A stretch of 64,000 nt of DNA from CAZQFV01 sp964592645 (GCA_964592645.1 CAZQFV010000012.1:42827-106826); one strand, 5' to 3'. Shown: positions 41,291-48,908, counted from the first letter of the stretch. Notes: a model not told the origin generated them from the letters alone. Numbers and translations are program-made.

Positions 41291-41306
41291 GCGCCCCCGT
41301 GTGTGG

Positions 41307-42668
41307 CTACAGGTCGGCGAACCCGTCCAGGATGTACGCCAGGTGGCGCGTTCCCAGGGCAAAATCGGCCAGGCGGATGTGCTCGTCGGGGGCGTGGGCC
41401 CGGCAGCCCCAGTAGCCGACGCCGGCCAGGACGACGGGGATGTCGCCCAGGGGGCCGGTAAAGGCATAGACGGGGCTGCTGCCCCCTTCCAAGGGGTCGA
41501 CCAGGCACGGCCGGCCGTAGGCCTCTGCGGCCGTCCGGACGGTCAGCTGCACGAAGGGGTCGTCCGGCGGGGTTTTGGCCGGCCACATGGCCCCCAGGCG
41601 GGTGATGGAGACATCGGCAAAGCCGGCGCGGTCCAGGTGCGCCCGCAGCCAGGCCTGGATGTCGTCGGGGTCCTGGTCGAACACCAGACGGAAGTCGACC
41701 TTGGCCGAGGCCCGCGCCGGGATCACCGTCTTCATGCCCGGCCCCTGGTAGCCGGCGGCGAGGCCGCAGATGTTGCACGTTGGCTCGTAGACGGCATAGG
41801 CCAACTCCTGCCCCCGGACGCCGCGGACAAACTCCCGCAGGCCGTACTCCCGGCGCAGGACCTCCTCGTGCACCGGCAACTGCTTCAGCAGGCGGCGCTC
41901 GGCGGCGCTCGGCGGCTGGACACGGTCGTAGAAGCCGGGGATCAGGACCCTTCCCTGAGGGTCCTGGAGGGAGGCCAGGGCCCACAGCAGCCGCCAGGCG
42001 GCGTTGGGCAGGAGGTGGGCGCTGCCGGAGTGGGCGTCCTGGGACATCGTCTGGACGGCGAGCTCGACGATGAGGATGCCGCGGAACCCCAACGACAGCA
42101 CCGGCCGGCCATCGGGATCGACGCTGCCGATCTCCCAGACGGCCCCCTGCGACCGCAGCAGGTCCAGGTTCTCCCGGACAAAGGCGGGCATGCTCGGGCT
42201 GCCGACCTCCTCCTCCCCCTCGACGACCAAGGTGACGCCGCAGGGCAGAACACCGTCGTGCGCGGCGCGGACGGCGTCGAGCGCCGCCAGGCGCGCCACC
42301 AGCTCGCCCTTGTCGTCGGCGACGCCGCGGGCGTAGAGCGCCCCGTCGCGGACAACGGGCTCGAAGGGCGGCGAGGTCCACAGCTCCAGCGGTTCGGGCG
42401 GCTGGACATCGTAGTGGTTGTAGAAAAGCAGGGTGCGCGGCGAGGCGCCGTCGGCATGGCCCACGACGACCGGGTTGCCGGCCGTGGGGATCAGCCGCAC
42501 CTGGAGGCCGTGCTCGGCGAGCATCTGCATCACCAGGCCGGCGCAGTCGGCGATGCCCTCGCCACGGGCCGAGATGCTGGGCTGGGCGCAGAGGCGGATC
42601 GTCTCGGCGATGTAGGCAGGCCGGTGCTCTTCCAGAAAGGCGTCGATCCGGGCTTTGATTTGGGACAC
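41307..42668 (-). CDS. M20-family dipeptidase-like metallopeptidase
   Basis: This 453-residue M20 enzyme starts at a GTG with AAAGGAG seven bases upstream. It has the di-metal motifs LLFYNHYDVQPPEPLELWTSP, YARGVADDKGELVARLAAL, LVVEGEEEVGSPS and a late HAPDEHIRL. The central domain contains AHSGSAHLLPNAAWRLLWAL. It groups with PepV/CNDP-like dipeptidases by the GEEExGS and Gly-rich context, in contrast to the second M20 protein at 19539-20879. It has its own TTGACC-17-TATCCT promoter. Confidence 0.92.
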   Translation of the reverse strand: MSQIKARIDAFLEEHRPAYIAETIRLCAQPSISARGEGIADCAGLVMQMLAEHGLQVRLIPTAGNPVVVGHADGASPRTLLFYNHYDVQPPEPLELWTSPPFEPVVRDGALYARGVADDKGELVARLAALDAVRAAHDGVLPCGVTLVVEGEEEVGSPSMPAFVRENLDLLRSQGAVWEIGSVDPDGRPVLSLGFRGILIVELAVQTMSQDAHSGSAHLLPNAAWRLLWALASLQDPQGRVLIPGFYDRVQPPSAAERRLLKQLPVHEEVLRREYGLREFVRGVRGQELAYAVYEPTCNICGLAAGYQGPGMKTVIPARASAKVDFRLVFDQDPDDIQAWLRAHLDRAGFADVSITRLGAMWPAKTPPDDPFVQLTVRTAAEAYGRPCLVDPLEGGSSPVYAFTGPLGDIPVVLAGVGYWGCRAHAPDEHIRLADFALGTRHLAYILDGFADL

Positions 42669-42707
42669 GGCATCTCCTTTTCGACATGATGTCGGGTTAG
42701 CGCGGAC

Positions 42708-42736
42708 AGGATACCACACGACGGCCAATTGGTCAA
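42708..42736 (-). promoter_or_regulatory. promoter of the M20 dipeptidase gene
   Basis: On the minus strand TTGACC (42736-42731) and TATCCT (42713-42708) are 17 bases apart, with GTGTGG before the -10 element. Confidence 0.65.
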
Positions 42737-42828
42737 GCAGCGCGAACGCGCGCGTCGCCCCCAGGGCGATGGCGGGCGCCCGTTATGGAAAGGGAAGGGG
42801 CGACGCATGCGTCGCCCCTTCCAAGGTG

Positions 42829-43836
42829 TCACACCGACGACACGGCCTTGACCGTCTCGATGTCGAACACATAGTGGCGCGGCAGGCGATGCTTGCGCCA
42901 CATCTCGCGGGCCAGCCGCTCGGGGTCCTGCCCGAGGCCATAGGGGACAAAGTACTGGCAGAGCCGCTCCACGTCGCGTCGGAAGATGGCCCAGCCTTCC
43001 GGGTGCATAAAGGCGTTCACGGCCTGGGGAAAGTCGATGATCCTGCCCCCGCCCTGCCAGTAGAGCACGTTGTAGGCCGAAAGGTCGCCGTGGACGCGCT
43101 CGCAGGCCAGCATGCCGTCGACGTTCTGGAGCAGCCGCTCGAAGAGGACCGGGGCCTCCTCCGGGGCCAGGCGGACTTGGTTGAGCGTGGGGGCCGGCCG
43201 GCCCTCCTCGCCCACGTACTCCATGAGGATGGCGTTGTGGCCGCTGGCCAACGGCCGCGGCACGTCCACGCCGGCCTCGTACAGCCGTTGCAGCGTGGCG
43301 TACTCCCACTCCATCCAGGCAAAGTGCAGCAGCGCCTTGCCAAAGGTCGTGCCCTTGGCAACGGCCCGCATGGCGCGCGACGTGCGCTCGGCCTTGCCGT
43401 CCTCGTCCAGGACCGGCCGGCCCTGGCGGTAACGGGAGTCGTTGCGCAGGTTGCGGAACATGCGCGGACGATAGACCTTGGCCGCGATCAGCCCCAGCCT
43501 GGTCTCGGGAAAGGCCGCGCAGCAGTAGACGGTGGCTTCCTTGCCGCCGCGGACCTGCCGCAGCACGTCGGCCACGAGCCGCTTATCGTAGAACGGCCCC
43601 AGCGCGGCGAGGATCCACTGCCGCTCGTGATGGGAGCCGCTGTAGCTTGGGCTGAAGACGGCCTGGGCCGCGGCCTTGTCCATGTGGCCGTACTGGACCA
43701 TCTCGTCCAGGACGGTGTATTCGGTGCGCCCAGCCCGCCGCGGGGGGCGGGAGGCGCCCTTCTCCTCGACCTCCTCGAGGTCGGGGAAACCGGTGAGGTC
43801 ATCGTTCACCAGTTGGTTCAGGTTGATCCTGGGCAT
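42829..43836 (-). CDS. RIO-type serine/threonine protein kinase
   Basis: This 335-residue protein starts at the ATG at 43836 (AGGAG at 11 bases). The RIO core has a P-loop-like VRGGKEATVYCCAA, the ATP-binding Lys in LGLIAAKVYRPRMF, a hinge ILMEYVGEEG, the catalytic loop RVHGDLSAYNVLYW and the metal loop RIIDFPQAVN. RIO kinases in bacteria are uncharacterised; archaeal and eukaryotic forms help mature the small ribosomal subunit. The N-terminal 100 residues contain a helical TVLDEMVQYGHMDKAA region, possibly a winged helix. It stands alone behind a 750-base intergenic region. Confidence 0.88.
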   Translation of the reverse strand: MPRINLNQLVNDDLTGFPDLEEVEEKGASRPPRRAGRTEYTVLDEMVQYGHMDKAAAQAVFSPSYSGSHHERQWILAALGPFYDKRLVADVLRQVRGGKEATVYCCAAFPETRLGLIAAKVYRPRMFRNLRNDSRYRQGRPVLDEDGKAERTSRAMRAVAKGTTFGKALLHFAWMEWEYATLQRLYEAGVDVPRPLASGHNAILMEYVGEEGRPAPTLNQVRLAPEEAPVLFERLLQNVDGMLACERVHGDLSAYNVLYWQGGGRIIDFPQAVNAFMHPEGWAIFRRDVERLCQYFVPYGLGQDPERLAREMWRKHRLPRHYVFDIETVKAVSSV

Positions 43837-43867
43837 TTCGTTTCTTTCTCCTCTTGTTGTTTGCCGG

Positions 43868-44002
43868 CGGGGGAAGCTGTCCCCCGCACTACCACTCTGC
43901 TTTCTTTTGCGGGGGGCCAGCCCCCCGCGCTTTTGCTTTCTGTCTGCGGGGTACGCTGGCCCCCGCCCCCCCCTTTGAGGGGACCGGCCCGGTCCCCTCA
44001 AA
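43868..44002. repeat. cluster of GC-rich hairpins and a 29-base palindrome
   Basis: Three imperfect hairpins with GCGGGGG/CCCCCGC-type arms follow each other, separated by pyrimidine stretches (TGCTTTC). They end with a perfect palindrome of 14-bp arms (43974-43987 and 43989-44002, starting TTTGAGGGG) around one C. The cluster lies between the RIO kinase start and a small transcript. It may be termination or pausing structure, or repeat debris. Confidence 0.5.
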
Positions 44003-44178
44003 CTCCCCCCGCACCGGATCGCTGCCGCACTGCGCGGCAAGTGATGAACCGACCGCGCCGGGCGACGGGCGGGAGGCAGACCGATTGATCCCAACACACG
44101 AGCCAAGGTTTGTCATCGTCCACCCCCTTTCGGCGGAAAGGGCATCCCGACTCTCCGGGCCGGATGGGAAAAGCGAGG

Positions 44179-44212
44179 CCGGCCGCGTGGGCAGGTTGCC
44201 CACCGCGGCCGG
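44179..44212. repeat. intergenic 15-bp hairpin
   Basis: CCGGCCGCG plus TGGGCA (44179-44193) pairs with TGCCCA plus CGCGGCCGG (44197-44212), with a GGT loop and one bulged C (44203). It sits just behind the terminator of the small transcript and has no T-run of its own. The rest of 44003-44178 shows no gene or structure that I can support. Confidence 0.45.
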
Positions 44213-44225
44213 CGGTGATGGGTAC

Positions 44226-44258
44226 AAAAAGGCCACGGGCTCGAGTGCGCCCGTGGCC
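44226..44258 (-). terminator. intrinsic terminator of the small transcript
   Basis: On the minus strand a 10-bp stem GGCCACGGGC / GCCCGTGGCC (44231-44240 and 44249-44258) with an 8-base loop is followed by five T residues (44230-44226). This is a standard rho-independent terminator about 20 bases behind the 23-codon ORF. Confidence 0.8.
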
Positions 44259-44276
44259 TATAGCAGTGCGGCTAGG

Positions 44277-44348
44277 TCACTTCTGGGGCGCGCTCAGGCA
44301 AAGGGCAACTGCACTGTGCTGCGCGTTCCGCATTCTGTTGTCTGCCAT
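44277..44348 (-). CDS. 23-residue ORF in a stand-alone small transcript
   Basis: ATG at 44348 has AAGGAGG seven bases upstream and runs 23 codons to TGA: basic and hydrophilic at the start (MADNRMRNAQH), then SAVALCLSAPQK. It lies inside a ~230-base transcription unit with a perfect-consensus promoter (TTGACA-17-TATAAT at 44463-44491) and a strong terminator. It may be a microprotein or a regulatory leader peptide, or the RNA itself may be the product. I cannot match it to any family. Confidence 0.45.
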   Translation of the reverse strand: MADNRMRNAQHSAVALCLSAPQK

Positions 44349-44396
44349 TGCGCGCCTCCTTGGGACACGGATCCTTGCCACGCCTAACGGATTAAT

Positions 44397-44444
44397 GGCT
44401 CCGGCATAACTCGCTACACTACCTTGAAGCCGAAATTCGCGTGC
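44397..44444 (-). other. structured two-copy element, copy B
   Basis: This is the minus-strand counterpart of the element at 14703-14762. The 37 bases from 44441 down to 44405 match copy A at 32 of 37 positions, including the blocks TTTCGGCTTC and TAGCGAG. The small hairpin TGTAG/TTATG with loop CGAG keeps pairing with G-U pairs, and GGCTTC pairs with GGAGCC. It sits in the leader of the strongly promoted small transcript, upstream of the 23-codon ORF. Confidence 0.6.
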
Positions 44445-44462
44445 CCCGGTACAACGAGAGCC

Positions 44463-44491
44463 ATTATAGAGGTCCGACGCGGGAATGTCAA
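44463..44491 (-). promoter_or_regulatory. perfect-consensus promoter of the small transcript
   Basis: On the minus strand TTGACA (44491-44486) and TATAAT (44468-44463) are exactly 17 bases apart. It is among the best sigma-70-type promoters in the window, yet the downstream transcript carries only a structured leader and a 23-codon ORF before a terminator. Confidence 0.85.
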
Positions 44492-44588
44492 TACTCCAAA
44501 AGTAGTAAGAACCTATCTCAAAAGGTAACTGCTCAGGCTTGGAACCAAAGGCCCGTTGCCCAAAGAGTTCACCAGGGCTGCGGTGGCT

Positions 44589-45041
44589 TCAGATGCGGAT
44601 CTCGAACACCTGCTGAAAGCTGCCGACCAGGTAGTAGACCTCGACCCACACCCGGACCAGGACGCAGGCAGGGGCGCGAACGAACGATTCGAGCTGGGGG
44701 TGGCGGGCCAGGAAAAGCTCCTGCAGCGGCTCCCGCTCGGCGCCCTCCACCGCCTCGGCGTGCCCCAGGGCCGTGGCGGCAATAGCCTCCTGCAGGTCGC
44801 TGTCGCGGTGGGCGCGGTTGTCCACGAGCAGGGCGACACGCGGCTCCGCGCGCATGTTGGCGTACTTGCGCGTGGCCCGTTCGGTGGCCAGGAGCAGGGC
44901 CCGCAGGTCCGGCGTTGCGGCAAAGGCCACCAGGCTGGTGTAGGGCGCGCCTTGCTCACTCGTGGCCAGGACCGCCAGCTTCTGCTCTGCCAGGAGCCCG
45001 CGCAGGCGCACAACTTGCGTGTCGGAAGTGATCCGTTCCAT
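44589..45041 (-). CDS. pyridoxamine 5'-phosphate oxidase-like split-barrel protein
   Basis: This 150-residue protein has the PNPOx-like flavin fold start: QVVRLRGLLAEQKLAVLATS, APYTSLVAFAATPDLRALLLAT, RKYANMRAEPRVALLVDNRA. A C-terminal strand VLVRVWVEVYYLVGSFQQVFEI follows. Such small proteins bind FMN, F420 or heme, or simply act as reductases of unknown substrates. The ATG at 45041 has GGAGG ten bases upstream. Nothing in the neighbourhood specifies the substrate. Confidence 0.82.
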   Translation of the reverse strand: MERITSDTQVVRLRGLLAEQKLAVLATSEQGAPYTSLVAFAATPDLRALLLATERATRKYANMRAEPRVALLVDNRAHRDSDLQEAIAATALGHAEAVEGAEREPLQELFLARHPQLESFVRAPACVLVRVWVEVYYLVGSFQQVFEIRI

Positions 45042-45072
45042 GGCGGAACGCCCCTCCTTCGTCTCGACACCG

Positions 45073-45477
45073 TCAGCCCAGGTTCTCGATCGGCACCGGC
45101 TCCACCGGGTCGGCCAGGGCAAAGCCAAAGGCGCGCGAGTAGAAATAGAGCTCGCCATCGAGGGCCCGCTTGATGTTCTCTGCCTTGCGGAAGCCGTGCT
45201 GCTCGCCGGCAAAGGTCACATAGGCCACCGGCAGGCCCTTGGCCTTGACCGCGGCGTACATTGTCTCGGCCTGGTTGGGGGGCACGATCTTGTCCTCCAG
45301 CCCCTGGAAGAGGATGAGCGGGGTGGAGAGGCGATCCACAAAATGGATGGGCGAACGCTGGTGATAGAGGTCGGCGCCGTCGGCCAGGGCCGCCCCCAGC
45401 CCGATCGAGCCGGAGGCGATCAGGGCGGACGTCAGGGGGGATTTCCAGGAACCATAGGGGGCAATCTGCATGGGCAT
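45073..45477 (-). pseudogene. S9 (prolyl oligopeptidase) gene with large internal in-frame deletion
   Basis: The 134-residue ORF joins the family's N-terminal beta-propeller start (IAPYGSWKSPLTSALI, GSIGLG, residues ~5-31) directly to the last ~100 residues of its alpha/beta-hydrolase domain. The joined part reads RSPIHFVDRLSTPLILFQGLEDKIVPPNQAE, then FAGEQHGFRKAENIKRAL. The catalytic Asp and His are kept, but the Ser nucleophile region and nearly the whole propeller are missing. Intact S9 enzymes have about 620-650 residues. The ribosome site AAGGAGAG is good. The product cannot be a peptidase. Confidence 0.75.
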
Positions 45478-45486
45478 CGGCTCTCC

Positions 45487-46185
45487 TTACTCTCCCCGCA
45501 CCTCGACCTGCGCCACCCACTGCCGGCAGGCGCACGCCATGGCCCGCAGGCGCGTCGGCGGGTAGGGGGCAGACCGCCGCAGGGCCGGGTCGAGGGTGTT
45601 CAGCGGGCGGAACTGCTGCAGGACGTAGAGCGGGGCGGGCGCCAGCCAGCGGGCGATGGCGGCGATGTCGTCCTCGTCCAGCAGGCCGGGGACGACGGTG
45701 GTGCGGAACTCGCAGGCGACGGCCGCGGCGCGCAGCAGGGCGATGCTCTGCTCCAGGGGAGACAGGTCGAGGTCCGGCCGGCCGGCCAGGAGGGGGTACT
45801 TCTCGCGGGGGGCCTTGATGTCCATGGCCACGTAATCCAGGAGCCCCTCCTCCAGGGCCGCGGCCAGCACGGCGGGGGAGAAACCGTTGGTGTCCAGCTT
45901 CAGCGCCAGCCCGAGGGGGCGCAGGCGCCGCAGAAAGGGCAAAAGGTCGGGCTGCAGCGCGGGTTCGCCGCCGGTGAGGACGACGCCGTCGATGCGGCCG
46001 GCCCGGCGGGTGAGAAAGGCCAACACTTCCTCCTCAGACACGGCCGGCCGCTCGCCGGGGCGCAGCACCAGGTCGGCGTTGTGGCATGGCGGGCAGCGCA
46101 GGTTGCAGCCGCCGGTGAAGAGGACGGTAGCGATGCGCCCGGGGTAGTCGATGAGCGAGGTGCGCACCCACCCCCGCAGGTCCAC
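45487..46185 (-). CDS. nrdG: anaerobic ribonucleotide reductase activating protein (radical SAM)
   Basis: This 232-residue radical-SAM enzyme starts at a GTG behind GAGGAG. It has the cluster motif CNLRCPPC near residue 27, the glycine-rich GVVLTGGEPALQPDLLPFL, and the LKLDTNGFSP and DIKAPREKYPLL stretches of the NrdG family. It abstracts hydrogen from the glycyl-radical domain of NrdD to generate the stable radical. Here that domain is encoded by the neighbouring 61-residue gene, so NrdG would act on a protein separate from the catalytic subunit. Confidence 0.92.
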   Translation of the reverse strand: MDLRGWVRTSLIDYPGRIATVLFTGGCNLRCPPCHNADLVLRPGERPAVSEEEVLAFLTRRAGRIDGVVLTGGEPALQPDLLPFLRRLRPLGLALKLDTNGFSPAVLAAALEEGLLDYVAMDIKAPREKYPLLAGRPDLDLSPLEQSIALLRAAAVACEFRTTVVPGLLDEDDIAAIARWLAPAPLYVLQQFRPLNTLDPALRRSAPYPPTRLRAMACACRQWVAQVEVRGE

Positions 46186-46191
46186 GGCAGA

Positions 46192-46377
46192 CTACTCCTC
46201 GCCCAGAACTTGGTCCGGCACCCGAAAGGTCATGCGCTCCTTGAACTCCTGCTGCTTGCCCTGGTGCCAGTTCTGGATGGGGCGGATGTAGCCCACGATC
46301 CGGCTGAAGACTTCGCAGGGGATGCGGCGTTCGCCCTCCACATTCTCCGGTACAGCGTTGCTCTCGGGTATAGACAT
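46192..46377 (-). CDS. glycyl-radical domain of class III ribonucleotide reductase as a separate protein
   Basis: This 61-residue protein starts at the ATG at 46377 with GGAGG five bases upstream. After a short acidic leader it reads RRIPCEVFSRIVGYIRPIQN and continues HQGKQQEFKERMTF. That is the C-terminal glycyl-radical region of NrdD: the RxxGY loop with radical Gly (about residue 29) and the NxGKQxEFxxR tail. The large gene upstream stops just before this region, and the two frames differ, so a simple nonsense change cannot explain the split. It probably associates with NrdD in trans and is the substrate of NrdG. Confidence 0.82.
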   Translation of the reverse strand: MSIPESNAVPENVEGERRIPCEVFSRIVGYIRPIQNWHQGKQQEFKERMTFRVPDQVLGEE

Positions 46378-46421
46378 CGTATCCTCCAGTTGGGTATTGG
46401 GTGGGGTATCGATCGACCCCA

Positions 46422-48452
46422 TTACTCCCTGCTCACCTCCACCCCGTACCGCGCCAGTTGCTCCGGCGTATGCTCGTGCGGGCAGTAGGTATGCTCGCCG
46501 GCGATGTAGCCGTGCACCGGGCAGATGCTGAAGGTCGGGGTGATGGTGAAATAGGGCAGGCGATAGTTCTCGGCGACGGTGCGGACGAGCTTGCGGGCCT
46601 GCTTCCAGTCGTAGAGCCGTTCGCCCAGGAAGATGTGCAGCACGGTGCCGCCGGTGTAGAGGGTCTGCAGGTCGTCCTGGTGGTCGAGCACGGCAAAGAG
46701 GTCGTCGCTGTGCCCGACCGGCAGGTGGCTACTATTCGTGTAGTACGGCGTTTCTCCTGTGCCCGAGGTAATGATGTCGGGGAACTCTTTTTTGTCGGCG
46801 CGGGCCAGGCGGTAGGAGGCGCCCTCGGCCGGCGTGGCCTCCAGGTTATAGAGGTTGCCCGTCTCCAGTTGGAAGCGGGTGAGCACCTCGCGCATGAAAG
46901 TGAGGGTGCGGATGGCCAAGGCCTTGCCCTCGGGATGGTCGATGCCCACGCCCAGCAGGTTCAGGCAGGACTCGTGCATGCCGATCAGGCCGATGGTGGA
47001 AAAGTGGTGGCTCCAATAGGCGCCGGTCTGGGCCTTGACGGGGCGCAGGTAGTGGCGGCTGTAGGGGTAGAGGCCGCGCTCGGTGAGCAGCTCCAGCATC
47101 TTGCGCTTGATCTCCAGGCTGGTGCGGGCCACCTCCATCAGCTTCTCCAGGCGCTGCCGGAAGTCGGCCTCGTCGCGGGACTGGTAGGCGAGGCGCGGCA
47201 TATTGATGGTGACGACGCCGGCCGAGCCGGTGAGCGGGGCGGCGGCGAAGAGGCCGCCGGCGCGCTTGCGCAGCTCGCGGTTATCCAGCCTAAGCCGGCA
47301 GCACATACTTCTTGCGTCTTCAGGGCTCATATCGCTGTTTATGTAATTCCCGATGTAGGGAATGCCGTACTTGGCCGTCATCGTCCATACCGGTTCCAGC
47401 ACGGGATTGGCCCAGTCAAAGTCGCGGGTGACGTTGTAGGTGGGGATAGGAAAGGTAAAAACGCGCGCGTGAGCATCGCCCTCCAGCATCACCTCGGCAA
47501 AGGCGCGGTTGAGGAGGTCCATCTCCTCCTGGAACTCGCCGTAGGTGGCCCCCTGCGGCTTCCCGGCGATGATCACCGCCTGGTCGCGCAGGGTGGAGGG
47601 GGCGGCGAGGTCCATCGTGATGTTCGTAAAGGGCGTTTGGAAGCCGACCCGGGTGGGCACGTTGATGTTGTAGACAAACTCCTGCACGGCCTGCTTGATG
47701 CCGGCGTAGTCGAGCTTGTCGTAGCGGATGAAGGGGGCCAGGAGGGTGTCGAAGTTGGAAACGGCCACGGCGCCGGCCACCTCGCCCTGGAGGGTGTAGA
47801 AAAAGTTGACGAGCTGTCCGAGGGCGGTACGCAGGTGCTTGGGCGGCCGGCTCTCGATCTTGGCGGGCACGCCGCCGAAGCCCTGGATCAAAAGGTCTTG
47901 CAGGTCCCATCCCGCACAGTAGCCGGAAAGCATTCCCAGGTCGTGAATGTGTATGGCCCCTTCGCTGTGGGCCACCTGGACCTCGCGGGGGTAGGTCTTG
48001 TGCAGCCAGTAGCGGGCGGCGATGGAGGAGGCCAGGTAGAAGTTGAGGCCCTGGAGGGAGTAGTTCATGTTGCTGTTTTCGTTGACCCGCCAGTCGAGCT
48101 TCTGGAGGTAGTCGTCCACCAGCTTCTCGGTGTCCATCAGCATGCGCTGGGTCGCACGGGCCTCGGCGCGCTTCTGGCGGTAGAGGATGTAGGCCTTGGC
48201 CACCTGGGGATGGCCGGACTTGATGAGCACCTCCTCGACAATATCTTGGATCTCCTCGACGTGCGGGGGGCGGCCATTCTGTCCGAAGCGCTCCTCGAGG
48301 AGGCCGGTGACGGCCCAGGAGATCATCTCGGCCCACGGCCGGCCGCCGCCGTTCCCCACCGCCCGCGCCGCGGCATAGATGGCCCGCTCGATGCGCTGCC
48401 GGTCGAACGGCACAACCTTGCCGTCGCGCTTGGTGACCTTGTCGATACCCAT
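46422..48452 (-). CDS. nrdD: anaerobic ribonucleoside-triphosphate reductase, catalytic subunit lacking its glycyl-radical region
   Basis: This 676-residue protein starts at the ATG at 48452 (GGAGG five bases upstream). Residues ~1-90 are an ATP cone (KVTKRDGKVVPFDRQRIERA). The ten-stranded barrel follows, with HIHDLGMLSGYCAGW, SMCCRLRLDNREL, PLTGSAGVVTINMPRLA and IGLIGMHESCLNLLGVG. The protein ends with a zinc-binding-like ICPVHGYIAGEHTYCPHEH and stops about 20 residues later, before the RxxGY radical loop that NrdD normally carries. The radical loop is supplied by the next gene, 44 bases downstream. It reduces ribonucleotides without oxygen, using formate or thioredoxin. Confidence 0.93.
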   Translation of the reverse strand: MGIDKVTKRDGKVVPFDRQRIERAIYAAARAVGNGGGRPWAEMISWAVTGLLEERFGQNGRPPHVEEIQDIVEEVLIKSGHPQVAKAYILYRQKRAEARATQRMLMDTEKLVDDYLQKLDWRVNENSNMNYSLQGLNFYLASSIAARYWLHKTYPREVQVAHSEGAIHIHDLGMLSGYCAGWDLQDLLIQGFGGVPAKIESRPPKHLRTALGQLVNFFYTLQGEVAGAVAVSNFDTLLAPFIRYDKLDYAGIKQAVQEFVYNINVPTRVGFQTPFTNITMDLAAPSTLRDQAVIIAGKPQGATYGEFQEEMDLLNRAFAEVMLEGDAHARVFTFPIPTYNVTRDFDWANPVLEPVWTMTAKYGIPYIGNYINSDMSPEDARSMCCRLRLDNRELRKRAGGLFAAAPLTGSAGVVTINMPRLAYQSRDEADFRQRLEKLMEVARTSLEIKRKMLELLTERGLYPYSRHYLRPVKAQTGAYWSHHFSTIGLIGMHESCLNLLGVGIDHPEGKALAIRTLTFMREVLTRFQLETGNLYNLEATPAEGASYRLARADKKEFPDIITSGTGETPYYTNSSHLPVGHSDDLFAVLDHQDDLQTLYTGGTVLHIFLGERLYDWKQARKLVRTVAENYRLPYFTITPTFSICPVHGYIAGEHTYCPHEHTPEQLARYGVEVSRE

Positions 48453-48584
48453 CCGTCCCTCCGGAAAAGTGTATACAATTTCCATGCCAAAATCAAGAGG
48501 GAAAAGCCTAGCCCGGGCCGAGAATTACGGCTCCGCCGCCGCGCTCCGCTTATGTAGGTCTCACTTTACCCCATGTTCGAAACA

Positions 48585-48632
48585 CCACTATATGTAGATA
48601 TAAATTGGCAACCGAAACACTACATATTGTGG
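48585..48632. promoter_or_regulatory. two NrdR boxes upstream of nrdD
   Basis: Two 16-base sites, CCACTATATGTAGATA (48585-48600) and ACACTACATATTGTGG (48617-48632), fit the NrdR box pattern (acACwAtATaTwGtgt). They are 32 bases apart, i.e. three helical turns, as at known NrdR targets. NrdR is an ATP/dATP-sensing repressor of ribonucleotide reductase operons. The boxes lie ~135-180 bases before the nrdD start codon. Confidence 0.75.
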
Positions 48633-48723
48633 TATCTGGCGTTCTCCGGCGTTTCAGAGACTGAAAAGCCCCCCGATGAGCAAAGTGGGTAGTTTTTGGA
48701 ACGTTCGTCCGAGGGCAGAGCCT

Positions 48724-48752
48724 ATTATACCACATTCCCCCGGATTTGTCCA
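48724..48752 (-). promoter_or_regulatory. putative nrdD operon promoter
   Basis: On the minus strand TGGACA (48752-48747) and TATAAT (48729-48724) are 17 bases apart, with AATGTGG before the -10 element. The NrdR boxes lie ~85-130 bases downstream of the presumed start point. Confidence 0.6.
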
Positions 48753-48908
48753 GCGCGAAATGGTTACAGGATGCATGTCTGTGGCCGCGCAGCTTTGCGG
48801 CCCAGCATCCCGATCGGCTGCCGCGCAGCGGGGGATGGAGCAACGGCAAGCCGGCCCCGGCGCAAGTTGGCAGCACAGCCTCCGCGCGACGAAGGAACGA
48901 AAGTCGAT

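Noticed and set aside
44179..44212. Second terminator for the small transcript
   Set aside because: The stem is strong but lacks a T-run on either strand, so it is listed only as a hairpin.
44226..44491. tmRNA, SRP RNA, RNase P RNA or 6S RNA for the small transcript
   Set aside because: I looked for the diagnostic blocks (tmRNA GGGGxTGxxxxGGTTTCGAC and ALAA tag, SRP GGAAGGAAGCAGCC, RNase P GAGGAAAGTC) and found none.
46380..46424. Sequencing frameshift splitting nrdD
   Set aside because: Kept as an alternative, but the second gene has its own GGAGG and ATG, the 44-base gap reads like a spacer, and the pieces divide exactly between metal motif and radical loop.
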